Assembly: GCF_024029435.1 (NCBI RefSeq)
Contig: NZ_CP097118.1
Location: forward strand, 434,001 to 498,000
Source: Fructilactobacillus hinvesii
GTDB lineage: Bacteria; Bacillota; Bacilli; Lactobacillales; Lactobacillaceae
Length of the DNA stretch: 64,000 bases
Direction: 5' to 3'
Shown: positions 1 to 9,593 of the stretch, piece after piece
Numbering within the stretch: position 1 is the stretch's first letter
Layout of the letters: every line of letters begins with the position of its first letter
The notes under the pieces: model-generated
What the model saw: the letters and a program-made list of their open reading frames with translations, nothing else
What the model was told of the DNA's origin: nothing
The model's database searches: none
Program-made: the position numbers and the translations under genes

Positions 1-44
1 GTCTAATTATCAAGTTTCAAGCGCCATTTAGCAAGGAAAGAAAG

Positions 45-1379
45 GTGGCAAATCCATTGCGTCAAGCATCACTTTTTGCAAATGAGGAAGCAAATCAGCC
101 GTTGGCCAGTCGCGTCCGCCCACAAACATTAGAGCAGTTCGTGGGTCAGCAGCATTTGTTAGGGCCGGGAAAAATTTTACGAGAGCTCATTGAAAACGAT
201 CAGGTTTCGTCAATGATTTTTTGGGGACCACCAGGAACCGGGAAAACGACGTTGGCAGAAATCATTGCTAGGCAGACCAAGGCTCACTTTCTTAGCTTTA
301 GTGCGGTGGATAGTAGCATCAGTAAGATTAAGAAAATTATGCAACAAGCAGAGGAAGAGCGCGAAGTTGGCCAAAAGACAATTGTTTTTGTTGATGAAAT
401 TCATCGCTTTAATAAAGCCCAGCAGGATGCCTTTTTACCCTATGTAGAACAAGGCAGTATTACCCTAATTGGAGCCACCACTGAAAATCCGTCGTTTGAA
501 ATTAACTCCGCCCTATTATCCCGCTGCAAGGTGTTTGTATTAAAGCAACTGCAAGTTAAAGACATCGTAAAGCTATTACAACAAGCGTTACACCATCCGG
601 AGGGTTTTTCTAAGCAAACCATCAAAATTAGTGATGCAGATTTACAGGCGATTGCCACTTTTGCTAATGGGGATGCCCGGGTTGCGCTGAATACGCTCGA
701 AATGGCAGTTTTAAACGGGAAGCGCACGAATAATGTGGTTACAATTACTGCTGCTGATTTACAACAATTAATTAGTCAAAAATCCGTGTTTTACGATAAA
801 AATGGCGAAGAACACTATAACATTATTTCGGCTCTGCATAAGTCCATGCGGAACAGTGACGTTGACGCAGCCATTTACTGGCTATCCCGGATGCTGGAAG
901 GGGGAGAAGATCCCCTCTACATTGCCAGACGATTGGTTCGTTTTGCCAGTGAGGACGTGGGGATGGCGGATACCAACGCTTTAAACGTGGCCATCAACGT
1001 GTTTCAAGCTTGCCAGTTTCTCGGCATGCCTGAATGTGACGTTCATCTAGTGGAAGCCGTGACTTATTTATCCCTAGCGCCCAAATCCAATGCTTTGTAC
1101 AAGGCCCGACTGGCTGCTAAAAAGGACGTGAAGCAGACCATTAATGAACCGGTTCCGTTGCAGATTCGTAATGCTCCAACGAAGCTCATGAAAGAGTTGG
1201 ATTACGGCAAGGACTACCAGCTGGCTCATTCTTATCAAGATAAGCTAACCACGATGAAAACCATGCCGCCTTCGTTAGAGGGAAAAGAGTATTATTTGCC
1301 AACCGCCTCCGGGAACGAGCGGCGCTTTAAAGCGCGGTTAGAGCAAATCAAAGCCTGGCATGAACAGCATGATAAATAA
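45..1379 (+). CDS. rarA: Replication-associated recombination protein A (RarA/MgsA AAA+ ATPase)
   Basis: A 444-residue AAA+ ATPase of the clamp-loader-like RarA/MgsA family, which acts at stalled replication forks in the cytoplasm. Visible motifs are Walker A GPPGTGKT (residues 61-68), Walker B with DEIH (117-120), sensor 1 GATTENPS (143-150) and the arginine-finger pair SR (159-160). The C-terminal half matches the family's tetramerisation and MgsA C-terminal region, and the length is normal. The start is GTG at 45 behind AAGGAAAG. The gene runs toward the UvrA paralogue 33 bases downstream, so the two may be cotranscribed. The promoter would lie left of the window. Confidence 0.95.
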   Translation: MANPLRQASLFANEEANQPLASRVRPQTLEQFVGQQHLLGPGKILRELIENDQVSSMIFWGPPGTGKTTLAEIIARQTKAHFLSFSAVDSSISKIKKIMQQAEEEREVGQKTIVFVDEIHRFNKAQQDAFLPYVEQGSITLIGATTENPSFEINSALLSRCKVFVLKQLQVKDIVKLLQQALHHPEGFSKQTIKISDADLQAIATFANGDARVALNTLEMAVLNGKRTNNVVTITAADLQQLISQKSVFYDKNGEEHYNIISALHKSMRNSDVDAAIYWLSRMLEGGEDPLYIARRLVRFASEDVGMADTNALNVAINVFQACQFLGMPECDVHLVEAVTYLSLAPKSNALYKARLAAKKDVKQTINEPVPLQIRNAPTKLMKELDYGKDYQLAHSYQDKLTTMKTMPPSLEGKEYYLPTASGNERRFKARLEQIKAWHEQHDK

Positions 1380-1412
1380 GCACTAAGAAATTAGGTTAAT
1401 GGAGAGCAATTA

Positions 1413-3950
1413 ATGGATCATAAGCAAAATGAAGTTACTCAAATCGAAGTCCGGGGTGGGAACGTCCACAACCTCAAAAACATCAATGTGGATATTCCCT
1501 TGCACCAGTTTGTGGCGATTTCGGGGCGGTCTGGTTCCGGGAAAAGCTCATTAGCAATGGGGATTCTGTACGCAGAAGGGTCACGGCGCTACTTAGAAGC
1601 CCTTTCGACTTACACCCGGCGGCGGATTAGTCAAAGTAAGGGGGCACAGGTTCGGGAAGTCAAGCACATTCCGTCTGCGTTAGCACTGCGGCAACGACCG
1701 GATGTTCCGTCCGAACGCTCGACGGTCGGCTCCATCACAGAGGTATTTAACGTGGTACGCCTGATTTTTTCTCGGTTAGGATCACCGGTTTGTCCGAATG
1801 GGCACCGGATCAAACCGAGTTTAAAGATTGCTCAGGCCATGGATCTACCGGCCGATGCGGTTGGGATGGGGATGTTAACTTGTCCCATTTGTGGAGTTCA
1901 GTTTATGGCCAAGTCGGCCGAGGATTTTTCCTTTAACTCCAGCGGTCGTTGTCCGAAATGTAACGGGACGGGCCAGGTGCGTGAACTAGACGAAAATAAG
2001 CTAATTGGAGACGAAAATCTGACCCTAGATGAGGGAGCGGTTGCGTCCTGGCACCTGCCGGGCCGCAATTTCATGCCCACGGTGGCAGCAACGCTGGGAG
2101 TTCGCACCGACGTTCCGTACAAGGACCTCACAAAGCATGAACAAGAGATTGTTTTACACGGAGCCAAACAGCAGTATCCGGTTGACTTTCGAACTTCGAC
2201 GGGTCGGGTCTTTCACACTGATAATACTTTGTACGAAAATGCTTACGAAGCGGTTTATGATTCGCTAAAAACGGTCAAGAGTGAACGCTCCATGCAAAAG
2301 GTGAACCAGTTTTTCCACTTTTCGGTGTGTCCGGTCTGTCACGGGAGTCGCCTGAATCCGGACTTATTAAGCCAAATTGTGGGGAAAAAGAATATTGCTG
2401 AAGTAGCAGAGCTCGCCCTCGGGGATTTATCGGAGTGGGAACGGGTGACGAAATCTGAGTTACCCGCCAACATGCAACAGATGGCTAACGCGTTGTTTCA
2501 AAATCTACAGGATACCCTCGCTCCCTTGTTAGAATTGGGCTTAGATTATTTGACCCTAGCGCGGAATAGTAATACCCTGTCGACCGGAGAATTACAACGG
2601 ATTCAACTGGCGAAGACCCTGCGGACCGAAACGACTGGGGTGTTGTACGTCTTGGATGAGCCCTCAATTGGCCTGCATCCAGATAACGTCAAGGGTTTAT
2701 TACACGTTTTTCGGACCTTGATTGAGCAAGGGAATTCCTTAGTGGTGGTAGATCACGACATTGATATCGTCGGCGTCGCTGATTGGATTATTGAGATTGG
2801 TCCCGGATCCGGAACTCAGGGAGGGCAAATCATTGCAACAGGAACGCCCGCGCAGTTACAGACAGATTCGCATTCTTTAATTGGTCCGTTTTTAGCTGGA
2901 AAAGCACCGGTGATGCACGCCAAGGTGGCGAGCCAACCACATGCTAATCAACTCCAGACCACGTTTCAGGTAGGAGATTATTATAACCTGCACGATGTCA
3001 CGGCCACGATTCCGGGGAATCAGATTACGACGGTGACTGGTTTTTCGGGAGCTGGAAAGACTAGTCTGATTTTGGCTAGTTTGGTGCCAGCCATTAAAGC
3101 TCACGCCCAAGGACGCCCATTGCCACCGCAAGTGACCAAGCTTCAAACCAATTTGCAGCACGTGGTGAGCGTGGACGCTAAACCGGTTGGGAAAAACACG
3201 CGATCCAGTTTGGCCACCTACACCAACATCATGGATCACCTGCGTAAATTATTTGCTTCCTTAGCGGCCGCTAAAGAACAGCACTATGGAGTTTCGGCTT
3301 TCTCGTATAACAATAAAAAAGGGGCCTGTCCGCACTGTGGTGGGCTAGGTGTCATTTCTTTAGACATTCAATATCTGCCAGACATTGAACAAACCTGTCC
3401 GGTGTGTCACGGGAAACGTTACAACGATGAAATTCAGGCGATTAAGTGGCACGGCTATTCGATCGTGGACTTACTGGATCTATCGGTGCGGGATGCTCTC
3501 CCGGTCTTTCAATCCGTTGCGCCAATTCAACGTACGCTCCAGATGTTGACAGAGATTGGACTCGATTATCTGCACTTAGGAGAAAGTACGCCGAGTTTGT
3601 CTGGAGGAGAAGCACAACGGCTTAAACTGATTAACCACCTTGGCAAGCACCAGGAAAAGACTCTGTTTGTGTTTGACGAACCCTCAATTGGATTGCACCC
3701 GCTCGATGTGCAAACGTTGTTGGGAGTGATGAACCAGCTCAAGCAACGCGGAGCAACGATTGTGATCATTACGCATGATCTGGAACTGATTGCTAATGCA
3801 GACTACATCATTGATCTGGGCCCTAAAGGCGGAGCTGCCGGTGGAAAGTTAATGGCAACTGGAACTCCACAAGCATTGGTTCAGCAACCGACGAGTCTGA
3901 CCACCCGTTACCTAGCTCAATATTTTCAGAAATTCGGGCTTGCCCAATAA
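1413..3950 (+). CDS. UvrA paralogue (short, drug-resistance-type excinuclease A-like ABC ATPase)
   Basis: An 845-residue double ABC ATPase of the UvrA family. It has Walker A GRSGSGKS (38-45), signature LSTGELQR (389-396), Walker B ending DEPSIGLHP (to 423), a second Walker A GFSGAGKT (543-550), and a second signature LSGGEAQR followed by DEPSIGLHP. Cysteine pairs at 157/160 and 180/183 and a second CPHCG...CPVCHG finger are the zinc modules. Canonical UvrA is about 940 residues. Here the stretch between the PVCPNGH segment (126-131) and the first zinc pair is very short, so most of the UvrB-interaction region appears missing. Such paralogues are often linked to drug tolerance, and an MFS exporter follows after 27 bases. 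Participation in classical excision repair is doubtful. Confidence 0.88.
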   Translation: MDHKQNEVTQIEVRGGNVHNLKNINVDIPLHQFVAISGRSGSGKSSLAMGILYAEGSRRYLEALSTYTRRRISQSKGAQVREVKHIPSALALRQRPDVPSERSTVGSITEVFNVVRLIFSRLGSPVCPNGHRIKPSLKIAQAMDLPADAVGMGMLTCPICGVQFMAKSAEDFSFNSSGRCPKCNGTGQVRELDENKLIGDENLTLDEGAVASWHLPGRNFMPTVAATLGVRTDVPYKDLTKHEQEIVLHGAKQQYPVDFRTSTGRVFHTDNTLYENAYEAVYDSLKTVKSERSMQKVNQFFHFSVCPVCHGSRLNPDLLSQIVGKKNIAEVAELALGDLSEWERVTKSELPANMQQMANALFQNLQDTLAPLLELGLDYLTLARNSNTLSTGELQRIQLAKTLRTETTGVLYVLDEPSIGLHPDNVKGLLHVFRTLIEQGNSLVVVDHDIDIVGVADWIIEIGPGSGTQGGQIIATGTPAQLQTDSHSLIGPFLAGKAPVMHAKVASQPHANQLQTTFQVGDYYNLHDVTATIPGNQITTVTGFSGAGKTSLILASLVPAIKAHAQGRPLPPQVTKLQTNLQHVVSVDAKPVGKNTRSSLATYTNIMDHLRKLFASLAAAKEQHYGVSAFSYNNKKGACPHCGGLGVISLDIQYLPDIEQTCPVCHGKRYNDEIQAIKWHGYSIVDLLDLSVRDALPVFQSVAPIQRTLQMLTEIGLDYLHLGESTPSLSGGEAQRLKLINHLGKHQEKTLFVFDEPSIGLHPLDVQTLLGVMNQLKQRGATIVIITHDLELIANADYIIDLGPKGGAAGGKLMATGTPQALVQQPTSLTTRYLAQYFQKFGLAQ

Positions 3951-3977
3951 AATTAAAAAAACCAAGGAGGCCCTAGT

Positions 3978-5150
3978 TTGCCAATCCAAAAGCCAACTTT
4001 AAATCGTTATTTACTGGTGTATTTGACTTCATTTTTTCTCTACAATTTTGCCCGGGTGTTGCCCCACGCGGTTTTAACCGTGATTTTACTGGACAAGGGA
4101 ATGAGCATCGGCGAGATTGCCATCATTCAGAGTTTCTTCATGGTGGCGGTTCTGTTATTTGAATTTCCGTCGGGCGTTTTGACGGATGCCTGGTCGGAAA
4201 AGAAAATTTATCTACTGGCGCTAGCCTTATTAGCGGGATCTTACTTCCTGATTATGGTCTCGCATTCTTTGGCAGTCCTGTGTTTATCTTGGTTTATCTA
4301 CGGAATTAGTAGTGCTTCAATTAGTAGTTCATTGGAAACCTTTTTTCTGCGTCAGTATCGTAACGATGAAACGTTAATTAAACGGTTTAACGTGCGGTTT
4401 AACAATACGAACTTGATTAGTGGGTTAGTTGGTGGGGGACTTGGTTCCTTTATTTACGCCTACTTAGAAAATGCTCTCTACCTGATTTCAATTACGCTGA
4501 TTGTGGTATCCGCGGCTTTAATCATCCTGTTTTTTCGGGGAGATGAACGAACTAATCCTCGAGCTCGGACTAATTTCTACCAGATTGTGACGGAATTACG
4601 TAACATCAAATCCCGCAGTCTCTACCTCAGCATTTTTTTACTAGCGGTCTTTCAAATTATCATGCAGCTCTTCTTTCAGTTTTGGCAGGTGCTTTTTTTG
4701 GATGCGGGAATTAACAAAAAACAATTCGGGTTGTTTTACGTTATTTTTCAACTCTTAGCGTTACTGAGTAACTGGATCTTTAGTCGGATTAGTTTTCAAC
4801 GTCATCAGGCCGGGTTAATGGTGCTAATCGCAGTGTTATTGGTGGCGGGAATCGTCTGGAACCATTCCACCGTGCTTTTTACGGGACTAATCTGTGCCTT
4901 TTTGCTTCCGTTTAACTTGTACAGTAACCAGCTCCAGTTAGACATTCAACGTGAGTCACCGACCACTGCGGTGGCATCGGTAGTTTCGTTTGCTGGTACC
5001 TGTGGAAGTGTGGTTTCGATGCTGTTTTTGTGGGTGGTGGGAATTTTAGACCACCTGCAGACTTTCAATGTGATTGCCATTGAGGCGACCGTCGTGTTCC
5101 TAGTTGTTTCGTTGGGAGCGTACTATGGGAGTCGGTTAATTGCTAGATAA
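3978..5150 (+). CDS. MFS transporter, probable drug exporter
   Basis: A 390-residue polytopic membrane protein with about 12 hydrophobic segments and the major-facilitator layout. The loop after helix 2 reads FPSGVLTDAWSEKK, a motif-A-like sequence. The start is TTG at 3978, fixed by a perfect AAGGAGG seven bases upstream; no ATG fits as well. It follows the UvrA paralogue by 27 bases and is closed by a strong terminator, so the two probably form one unit. The pairing of a UvrA-like ATPase with an exporter suggests self-protection against a DNA-active compound, but this is inference. The substrate cannot be read from the sequence. Confidence 0.8.
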   Translation: MPIQKPTLNRYLLVYLTSFFLYNFARVLPHAVLTVILLDKGMSIGEIAIIQSFFMVAVLLFEFPSGVLTDAWSEKKIYLLALALLAGSYFLIMVSHSLAVLCLSWFIYGISSASISSSLETFFLRQYRNDETLIKRFNVRFNNTNLISGLVGGGLGSFIYAYLENALYLISITLIVVSAALIILFFRGDERTNPRARTNFYQIVTELRNIKSRSLYLSIFLLAVFQIIMQLFFQFWQVLFLDAGINKKQFGLFYVIFQLLALLSNWIFSRISFQRHQAGLMVLIAVLLVAGIVWNHSTVLFTGLICAFLLPFNLYSNQLQLDIQRESPTTAVASVVSFAGTCGSVVSMLFLWVVGILDHLQTFNVIAIEATVVFLVVSLGAYYGSRLIAR

Positions 5151-5161
5151 GATTCTAGTGT

Positions 5162-5207
5162 AAAAGTCCTTTGTTTAGTTAGTGGAAAGCTAAACAAAGG
5201 ACTTTTT
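5162..5207 (+). terminator. Rho-independent terminator after MFS gene
   Basis: A 17-base arm (5162-5178) pairs with 5190-5206 and is followed by a T run. It lies 12 bases after the MFS stop. Confidence 0.9.
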
Positions 5208-5392
5208 GCATCTAAACTAGAATTTAGTCGTTGACTTAGAGCATCCTCTAAGGAATAAGATTAGTTTGAAATATTGGGAATTTTCATGATGGTGGTGTTT
5301 AAAATGGCTTGCCATTCTTCTTAACTTCTTGGCGTTTGCTACCATTTCTGCTTTTAAAGAGCATTGGCTAATTAAAATGGTTGCACTTTTGG

Positions 5393-5421
5393 TTGACAAA
5401 AGAAATAGCAGGTCTTATTAT
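5393..5421 (+). promoter_or_regulatory. Consensus sigma-A promoter of the ABC exporter operon
   Basis: TTGACA (5393-5398), a 17-base spacer and TATTAT (5416-5421) lie directly upstream of the ABC exporter. The roughly 185 bases between this promoter and the preceding terminator hold no gene I can support. Confidence 0.85.
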
Positions 5422-5438
5422 GAGTGAGTACTCATTCA
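5421..5438. promoter_or_regulatory. TetR-type operator (imperfect 18-bp palindrome)
   Basis: TGAGTGAGTACTCATTCA is an inverted repeat with one mismatched pair per half. It starts at the last base of the -10 box and covers the transcription start, which is the expected place for a repressor. The operon's third gene encodes a TetR regulator, so autorepression is the natural reading. AAAGGAG follows immediately. Confidence 0.75.
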
Positions 5439-5456
5439 TGAAAAGGAGTGATTAGT

Positions 5457-6212
5457 GTGAAATCAATGAATTTAGTTCCAGCAATTGAAGTTGATGGACT
5501 CGAACAAGGATACGGAAAAACGATTGTGCTGAAAAAGATTGACTTAACCGTCAAACGAGGTCAAATTTTAGCGTTAATTGGACCGAGTGGTTCGGGGAAG
5601 TCAACTTTAATTAAGTCAATCATGGGAATGCTATTACCAAGGAAAGGCTCCGTTAAAGTTTTAGATACCAACATGCCTAACCGTTTAGTGTTAGGGAAAA
5701 TTGGTTTCATGGCGCAAAATGATGCTCTTTACCAAGAATTAACTGGCAAAGAAAACTTGCAATTTTTTGGTTCACTTTTAGATCTGAGTAAATCGGAAGT
5801 TCAGGATCAAATGGACTATGTCGCCAGCATCGTCAATTTAGGACCGCAGCTGAATAAGTTTGTTAAAGATTATTCGGGAGGAATGAAACGAAGATTATCC
5901 TTAGCCATTTCCTTGCTGGGGAATCCTGATCTTTTAATTTTAGATGAACCGACGGTGGGAATTGACCCAGAATTACGAGATCACATTTGGGACGAACTGC
6001 ACAAATTGGCGAACGGGGGCTGTTCCATTTTACTGACTACTCACGTCATGGAAGATGCAGAGCAAGCTGATCAACTGCTGATGATTCGGCGTGGGGAAAC
6101 AATCGCTCAAGGTGCTCCACAGCAACTATTAGAGCAATACAAAGTTGATGAAATTGAAGATGTATTTATTGCAGCAGGGAGGGATCAAGATGCGCGGCTT
6201 GGCAGTGACTAA
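5457..6212 (+). CDS. ABC transporter ATP-binding protein (exporter)
   Basis: A 251-residue ATPase with Walker A GPSGSGKS (42-49), a Q-loop (FMAQND), signature YSGGMKRR, Walker B ILDEPTVGIDP and H-loop TTHVM. The class is that of ATPases partnering ABC-2 type exporters. An in-frame GTG at 5448 overlaps the ribosome binding site AAAGGAG (5442-5448), so I prefer GTG 5457, spaced 8 bases from it. It is the first gene of a three-gene operon under a TetR-type operator. Its 3' end overlaps the permease gene by 23 bases, implying translational coupling. Confidence 0.88.
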   Translation: MKSMNLVPAIEVDGLEQGYGKTIVLKKIDLTVKRGQILALIGPSGSGKSTLIKSIMGMLLPRKGSVKVLDTNMPNRLVLGKIGFMAQNDALYQELTGKENLQFFGSLLDLSKSEVQDQMDYVASIVNLGPQLNKFVKDYSGGMKRRLSLAISLLGNPDLLILDEPTVGIDPELRDHIWDELHKLANGGCSILLTTHVMEDAEQADQLLMIRRGETIAQGAPQQLLEQYKVDEIEDVFIAAGRDQDARLGSD

Positions 6213-7326
6213 ACGAATTATTTTAGAAATGTTACGAGATAAGCGGACGCTTGTAATGATGTTTATTGCGCCATTATTTATTTTGACATTGATGAATTTT
6301 TTATTTACCTCAAGTAATAATCAAAAGGCGACCTTAGCCGTTCATAATGTTGATAGTACGCTTGTTAAAAATTTACCAAGTAAGCATTTGAAAATTAAGA
6401 AAATTGATAATCAAAAAAGTGCTGCAACTAATATTCGCGAACATGATTATGCTGGAGTTTTGACCCAATCTGGTTCCAAATTAAAGTTAACCTTGCAAAA
6501 TAGTGATCAAGGTAAAAGTAATTTAATTTTGCAAGGATTAAAAACGACCCAAGTGAAACTGAAGATGAAAGCAGCCGGGACTACCATTAAGCAACAAGCA
6601 CAACTGCTGCAACAACTTCAAGGACAATTAGGAACAGCGGTTAATCAAGTTAAACCAGAAATGCAACCAGCTCAGCAGCCTAATTACAATTTGCACACGA
6701 GCTATTTATACGGAAGCAGTAAGTCAACGTTTTTTGATACATTGCTACCAATTATGATTGGATTTTTGGTCTTCTTCTTCGTCTTCTTAATTTCTGGAGT
6801 GGCATTCTTGGGAGAACGAACTTCAGGAACACTTAGTCGCGTTTTGGCTACCCCGATTCGGAAACAAGAAATTATTGTCGGCTACATCGGCGGATACGGA
6901 TTGTTTGCCTTATTACAAGCCTTATTAATTGTATTCTTTAGTATTTATGCATTTAAGATCCAAATGCTTGGAAGTATAGCCAATGTTATTTTGATTTCTG
7001 GATTAACCGCGCTTGTAGCATTAACCTTAGGATTGTTAATTTCTACGTTTGCCGATTCTGCATTCCAAATGGTCCAATTTATTCCATTAGTGGTAATTCC
7101 CCAAATTTTCTTCTCGGGAATTATTCCGATTAATCAAATGGCCGGTTGGTTACAGCCCTTTGCTAAAATCATGCCTTTATACTATACGGCTAAATCGATT
7201 ACTGATGTAATTCAAAAAGGGACTGGTTTTATGCAGATTTTACCAACCATTGGAATTTTGTTACTGTTTTCAATTGTCTTTTATACTTTAAATGTATTAA
7301 CCTTACGTAAGTACCGGAGAGTTTGA
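6190..7326 (+). CDS. ABC-2 type transporter permease
   Basis: A 378-residue permease. One N-terminal membrane segment is followed by a soluble extracytoplasmic stretch of about 150 residues rich in K, Q and N, then five or six C-terminal membrane segments, the usual architecture of ABC-2 exporters. The start is ATG 6190 with GGAGGG upstream; a longer frame from 6145 begins inside the ATPase gene with no ribosome binding site. It is partnered with the overlapping ATPase. The substrate is unknown; small toxic molecules or antibiotics are typical for TetR-controlled exporters of this form. Confidence 0.85.
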   Translation: MRGLAVTKRIILEMLRDKRTLVMMFIAPLFILTLMNFLFTSSNNQKATLAVHNVDSTLVKNLPSKHLKIKKIDNQKSAATNIREHDYAGVLTQSGSKLKLTLQNSDQGKSNLILQGLKTTQVKLKMKAAGTTIKQQAQLLQQLQGQLGTAVNQVKPEMQPAQQPNYNLHTSYLYGSSKSTFFDTLLPIMIGFLVFFFVFLISGVAFLGERTSGTLSRVLATPIRKQEIIVGYIGGYGLFALLQALLIVFFSIYAFKIQMLGSIANVILISGLTALVALTLGLLISTFADSAFQMVQFIPLVVIPQIFFSGIIPINQMAGWLQPFAKIMPLYYTAKSITDVIQKGTGFMQILPTIGILLLFSIVFYTLNVLTLRKYRRV

Positions 7327-7349
7327 ATCTAAGATAAAGGAATTTGAAG

Positions 7350-8000
7350 ATGGCTAATAACATTCAAAATATTTTTAATGAAAGTCTGCAAGACACCAAT
7401 TTATCAGATAAACAAAAGACAGTATTAAAGGCCAGTTTGGACTTGTTTTCAACCAAGGGATTTGATTCGACTAGTACCAAAGATATTGCTAATTCTGCCG
7501 GTGTTGCTGAAGGAACGGTTTATCAACAATTTAAAAATAAACGTGGAATTTTAGATGCCATTCTGAACCCATTTATTGATTCGGTGCTTCCAAAAATCGT
7601 GCTTGATTTTACTGATGCAGTTAAAGGTAATCAATTTGATAATGTTCATGATTTTTTAACCTACGTGATTAAAAATAGAATGAAATTTGCGTTAACAAAT
7701 CAAAATCAAGTTCGGATATTTGCCCAAGAAATTTTTAAATCTAATAAATTACTAAACCAGATGAAAAAACAACTAGGTAATTTGTTAGATGGTCCAGTGG
7801 CACAACAATTACAAAAGTTTCAAGAGCGAGGGGAAATTGCTCCCATCCCAATCCCTAGATTGATTCAATTTTTATTTAGTACAACTGTCAGTTTTGTACT
7901 CCCCGCTATTTTGAATCAGCAAGGAAATGTTACAAACGAACAAATTGACGGCTGGACAGAACAATCGGTAGACTTTATCCTACATGGAATTACTCTTTGA
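7350..8000 (+). CDS. TetR/AcrR family transcriptional regulator
   Basis: A 216-residue regulator with an N-terminal TetR helix-turn-helix. The region around residues 22-67 carries FSTKGFDSTSTKDIA, GVAEGTVYQQFKNKRG and the following helix; the C-terminal ligand domain is divergent. The start is ATG 7350, nine bases after AAAGG; the TTG at 7344 is too close to it. It is the third gene of the exporter operon, 23 bases after the permease. It probably represses the operon through the palindrome at 5421-5438 and is released by the exported compound, which is an inference from family and layout. Confidence 0.88.
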   Translation: MANNIQNIFNESLQDTNLSDKQKTVLKASLDLFSTKGFDSTSTKDIANSAGVAEGTVYQQFKNKRGILDAILNPFIDSVLPKIVLDFTDAVKGNQFDNVHDFLTYVIKNRMKFALTNQNQVRIFAQEIFKSNKLLNQMKKQLGNLLDGPVAQQLQKFQERGEIAPIPIPRLIQFLFSTTVSFVLPAILNQQGNVTNEQIDGWTEQSVDFILHGITL

Positions 8001-8064
8001 ATCCTCGAGTTTTGAAGTAAATAAGCTTACTTTCTAATCATAGTTTGCGATTCATATTCAATTG

Positions 8065-8104
8065 AAAATGCCCTTTAATTTAACGATTAAAGGGCATTTT
8101 TTAA
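8065..8104. terminator. Bidirectional terminator between tetR and arsB-like genes
   Basis: Arms 8065-8079 and 8086-8100 pair perfectly, with A and T runs on both flanks. It serves the converging TetR and ArsB-like genes. Confidence 0.9.
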
Positions 8105-8112
8105 TTTTACAA

Positions 8113-9420
8113 TTAGCCAAAAATTAAGAGGGAAACGTACAAAGCAAGTAAAGTAACGAATAAAACCGGAATGGTGAAAATGAAACCAATTTTACAATAT
8201 TCCCACCAACTGATTTTAATGCCTCGCTTTGCTAATACCTGTAACCAAACGAGGGTTGCTAAGGAACCAATCGGGGTTAATTTAGGGCCTAAATCAGAAC
8301 CAATTACGTTTGCGTAGATTTGCATTTGCTGGGTAATGCTGGTCTGATTAGTCGCTTTAATGGTTAAAACGTTAATCATTGTCGCCGGTAAGTTATTCAT
8401 AAGTGATGATAAAAAGGCCGCTAAATAACCAATTCCCAGTGTATTAATAATCCCGCCGAATTTAGTGATTTTTACAAAAAACGCACTTAGGTAATTAATT
8501 AAGCCGATGTTTTGGAGCCCGTAAACGACCACATACATTCCAATTGAGAATACGACAATGTTCCAAGGAGCACCTTTGATGATTGTCACGACACTAGTCT
8601 GGGCTTGAAAATAATAGGCAACTAGAAATAACAGTGCGATTGACAGTACAATGAAGGAAACGGGAATGTTTAGTGGGCCGCTGATAAAATAACCTACTAA
8701 TAACAACGCTAAAATCAACCAACTTAATTTAAATAACGATTGATTGGGGATGGCAGTAGTGGGATCTTCAATTAAGTTGAGCTGATAGCTACGCGGGATT
8801 TGTTTTCTAAAGTAATAAAACAAGATGAGTAAACTGCTAGTCAATGCCACTAGGTTGGGAACCAGCATAATTAGGGCGTAGTGACTAAATGAAATCTGAA
8901 AAAAGTTAGCTGAAATGATGTTAATGAGGTTACTGATGATTAATGGTAAGGAAGTGGCATCAGCGATAAAACCGCAGGCAATGATAAACGGGAAGGTCGC
9001 TTTTTGATCAAAATTTAAGGCAGTGGTAATTTCAATCACAATCGGAGTGAGCATTAAAGCAGAGCCATCGTTTGCAAATAACGCTGCTACTAGAGCCCCA
9101 AAGACAATAATGAGAATAAACAAGAATCTACCATCACCATGGGCTAGTTTTGCTAACGATAAAGCAGCCCATTTAAAAAAGCCGATTCGATCCAAAAGCA
9201 ATGAAATGATGATGATCCCAACGAAGGTCAGGGTTGCATTCCAGACAATCCCGACTACTTTCACTAAATCAGAGATGCTAACAATCCCTAACAGTAAAAC
9301 TAAAAGGGCCCCAATGGTAGTTGGCCAGCCAATTGATAGACCCTTAGGTTGCCAAATTACGAATACTAACGTTAGTAAAAAAATGATAATGGTTAAACTG
9401 ATTTTAAGCGTTTTAATCAC
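8113..9420 (-). CDS. arsB: ArsB-type arsenite/anion efflux permease
   Basis: A 435-residue integral membrane protein of the ArsB/NhaD ion transporter superfamily with about 11-12 hydrophobic segments. Family hallmarks are LFANDGSALMLTPIV, FIADATSLPLIISNL and the C-terminal SSLMNNLPATM segment. ArsB exports arsenite or antimonite by proton exchange. No ArsR repressor or ArsC reductase is next to it here, so the substrate may differ. The start is a GTG immediately after AAAAAGG with an unusually short spacer, but no other start exists before an upstream in-frame stop. It is monocistronic, ending at the shared terminator. Confidence 0.8.
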   Translation of the reverse strand: MIKTLKISLTIIIFLLTLVFVIWQPKGLSIGWPTTIGALLVLLLGIVSISDLVKVVGIVWNATLTFVGIIIISLLLDRIGFFKWAALSLAKLAHGDGRFLFILIIVFGALVAALFANDGSALMLTPIVIEITTALNFDQKATFPFIIACGFIADATSLPLIISNLINIISANFFQISFSHYALIMLVPNLVALTSSLLILFYYFRKQIPRSYQLNLIEDPTTAIPNQSLFKLSWLILALLLVGYFISGPLNIPVSFIVLSIALLFLVAYYFQAQTSVVTIIKGAPWNIVVFSIGMYVVVYGLQNIGLINYLSAFFVKITKFGGIINTLGIGYLAAFLSSLMNNLPATMINVLTIKATNQTSITQQMQIYANVIGSDLGPKLTPIGSLATLVWLQVLAKRGIKISWWEYCKIGFIFTIPVLFVTLLALYVSLLIFG

Positions 9421-9593
9421 ACCTTTTTCGTTTTGCTTTTAATTGCGTTTGAATTCCATGTTAATCATTATACATTTACCAGGATAATTTATTGATGAAA
9501 ATTAAAAAATCCCCGTTAGCAATTTAATGAGGATGATAGTGCATTACTATATTAAGTAATAAAATCTAATCAACGGAACATTACGGCTTTGTT

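Noticed and set aside
6145..6189. Earlier start for the ABC-2 permease
   Set aside because: It lies inside the ATPase gene without a ribosome binding site; ATG 6190 has GGAGGG upstream.
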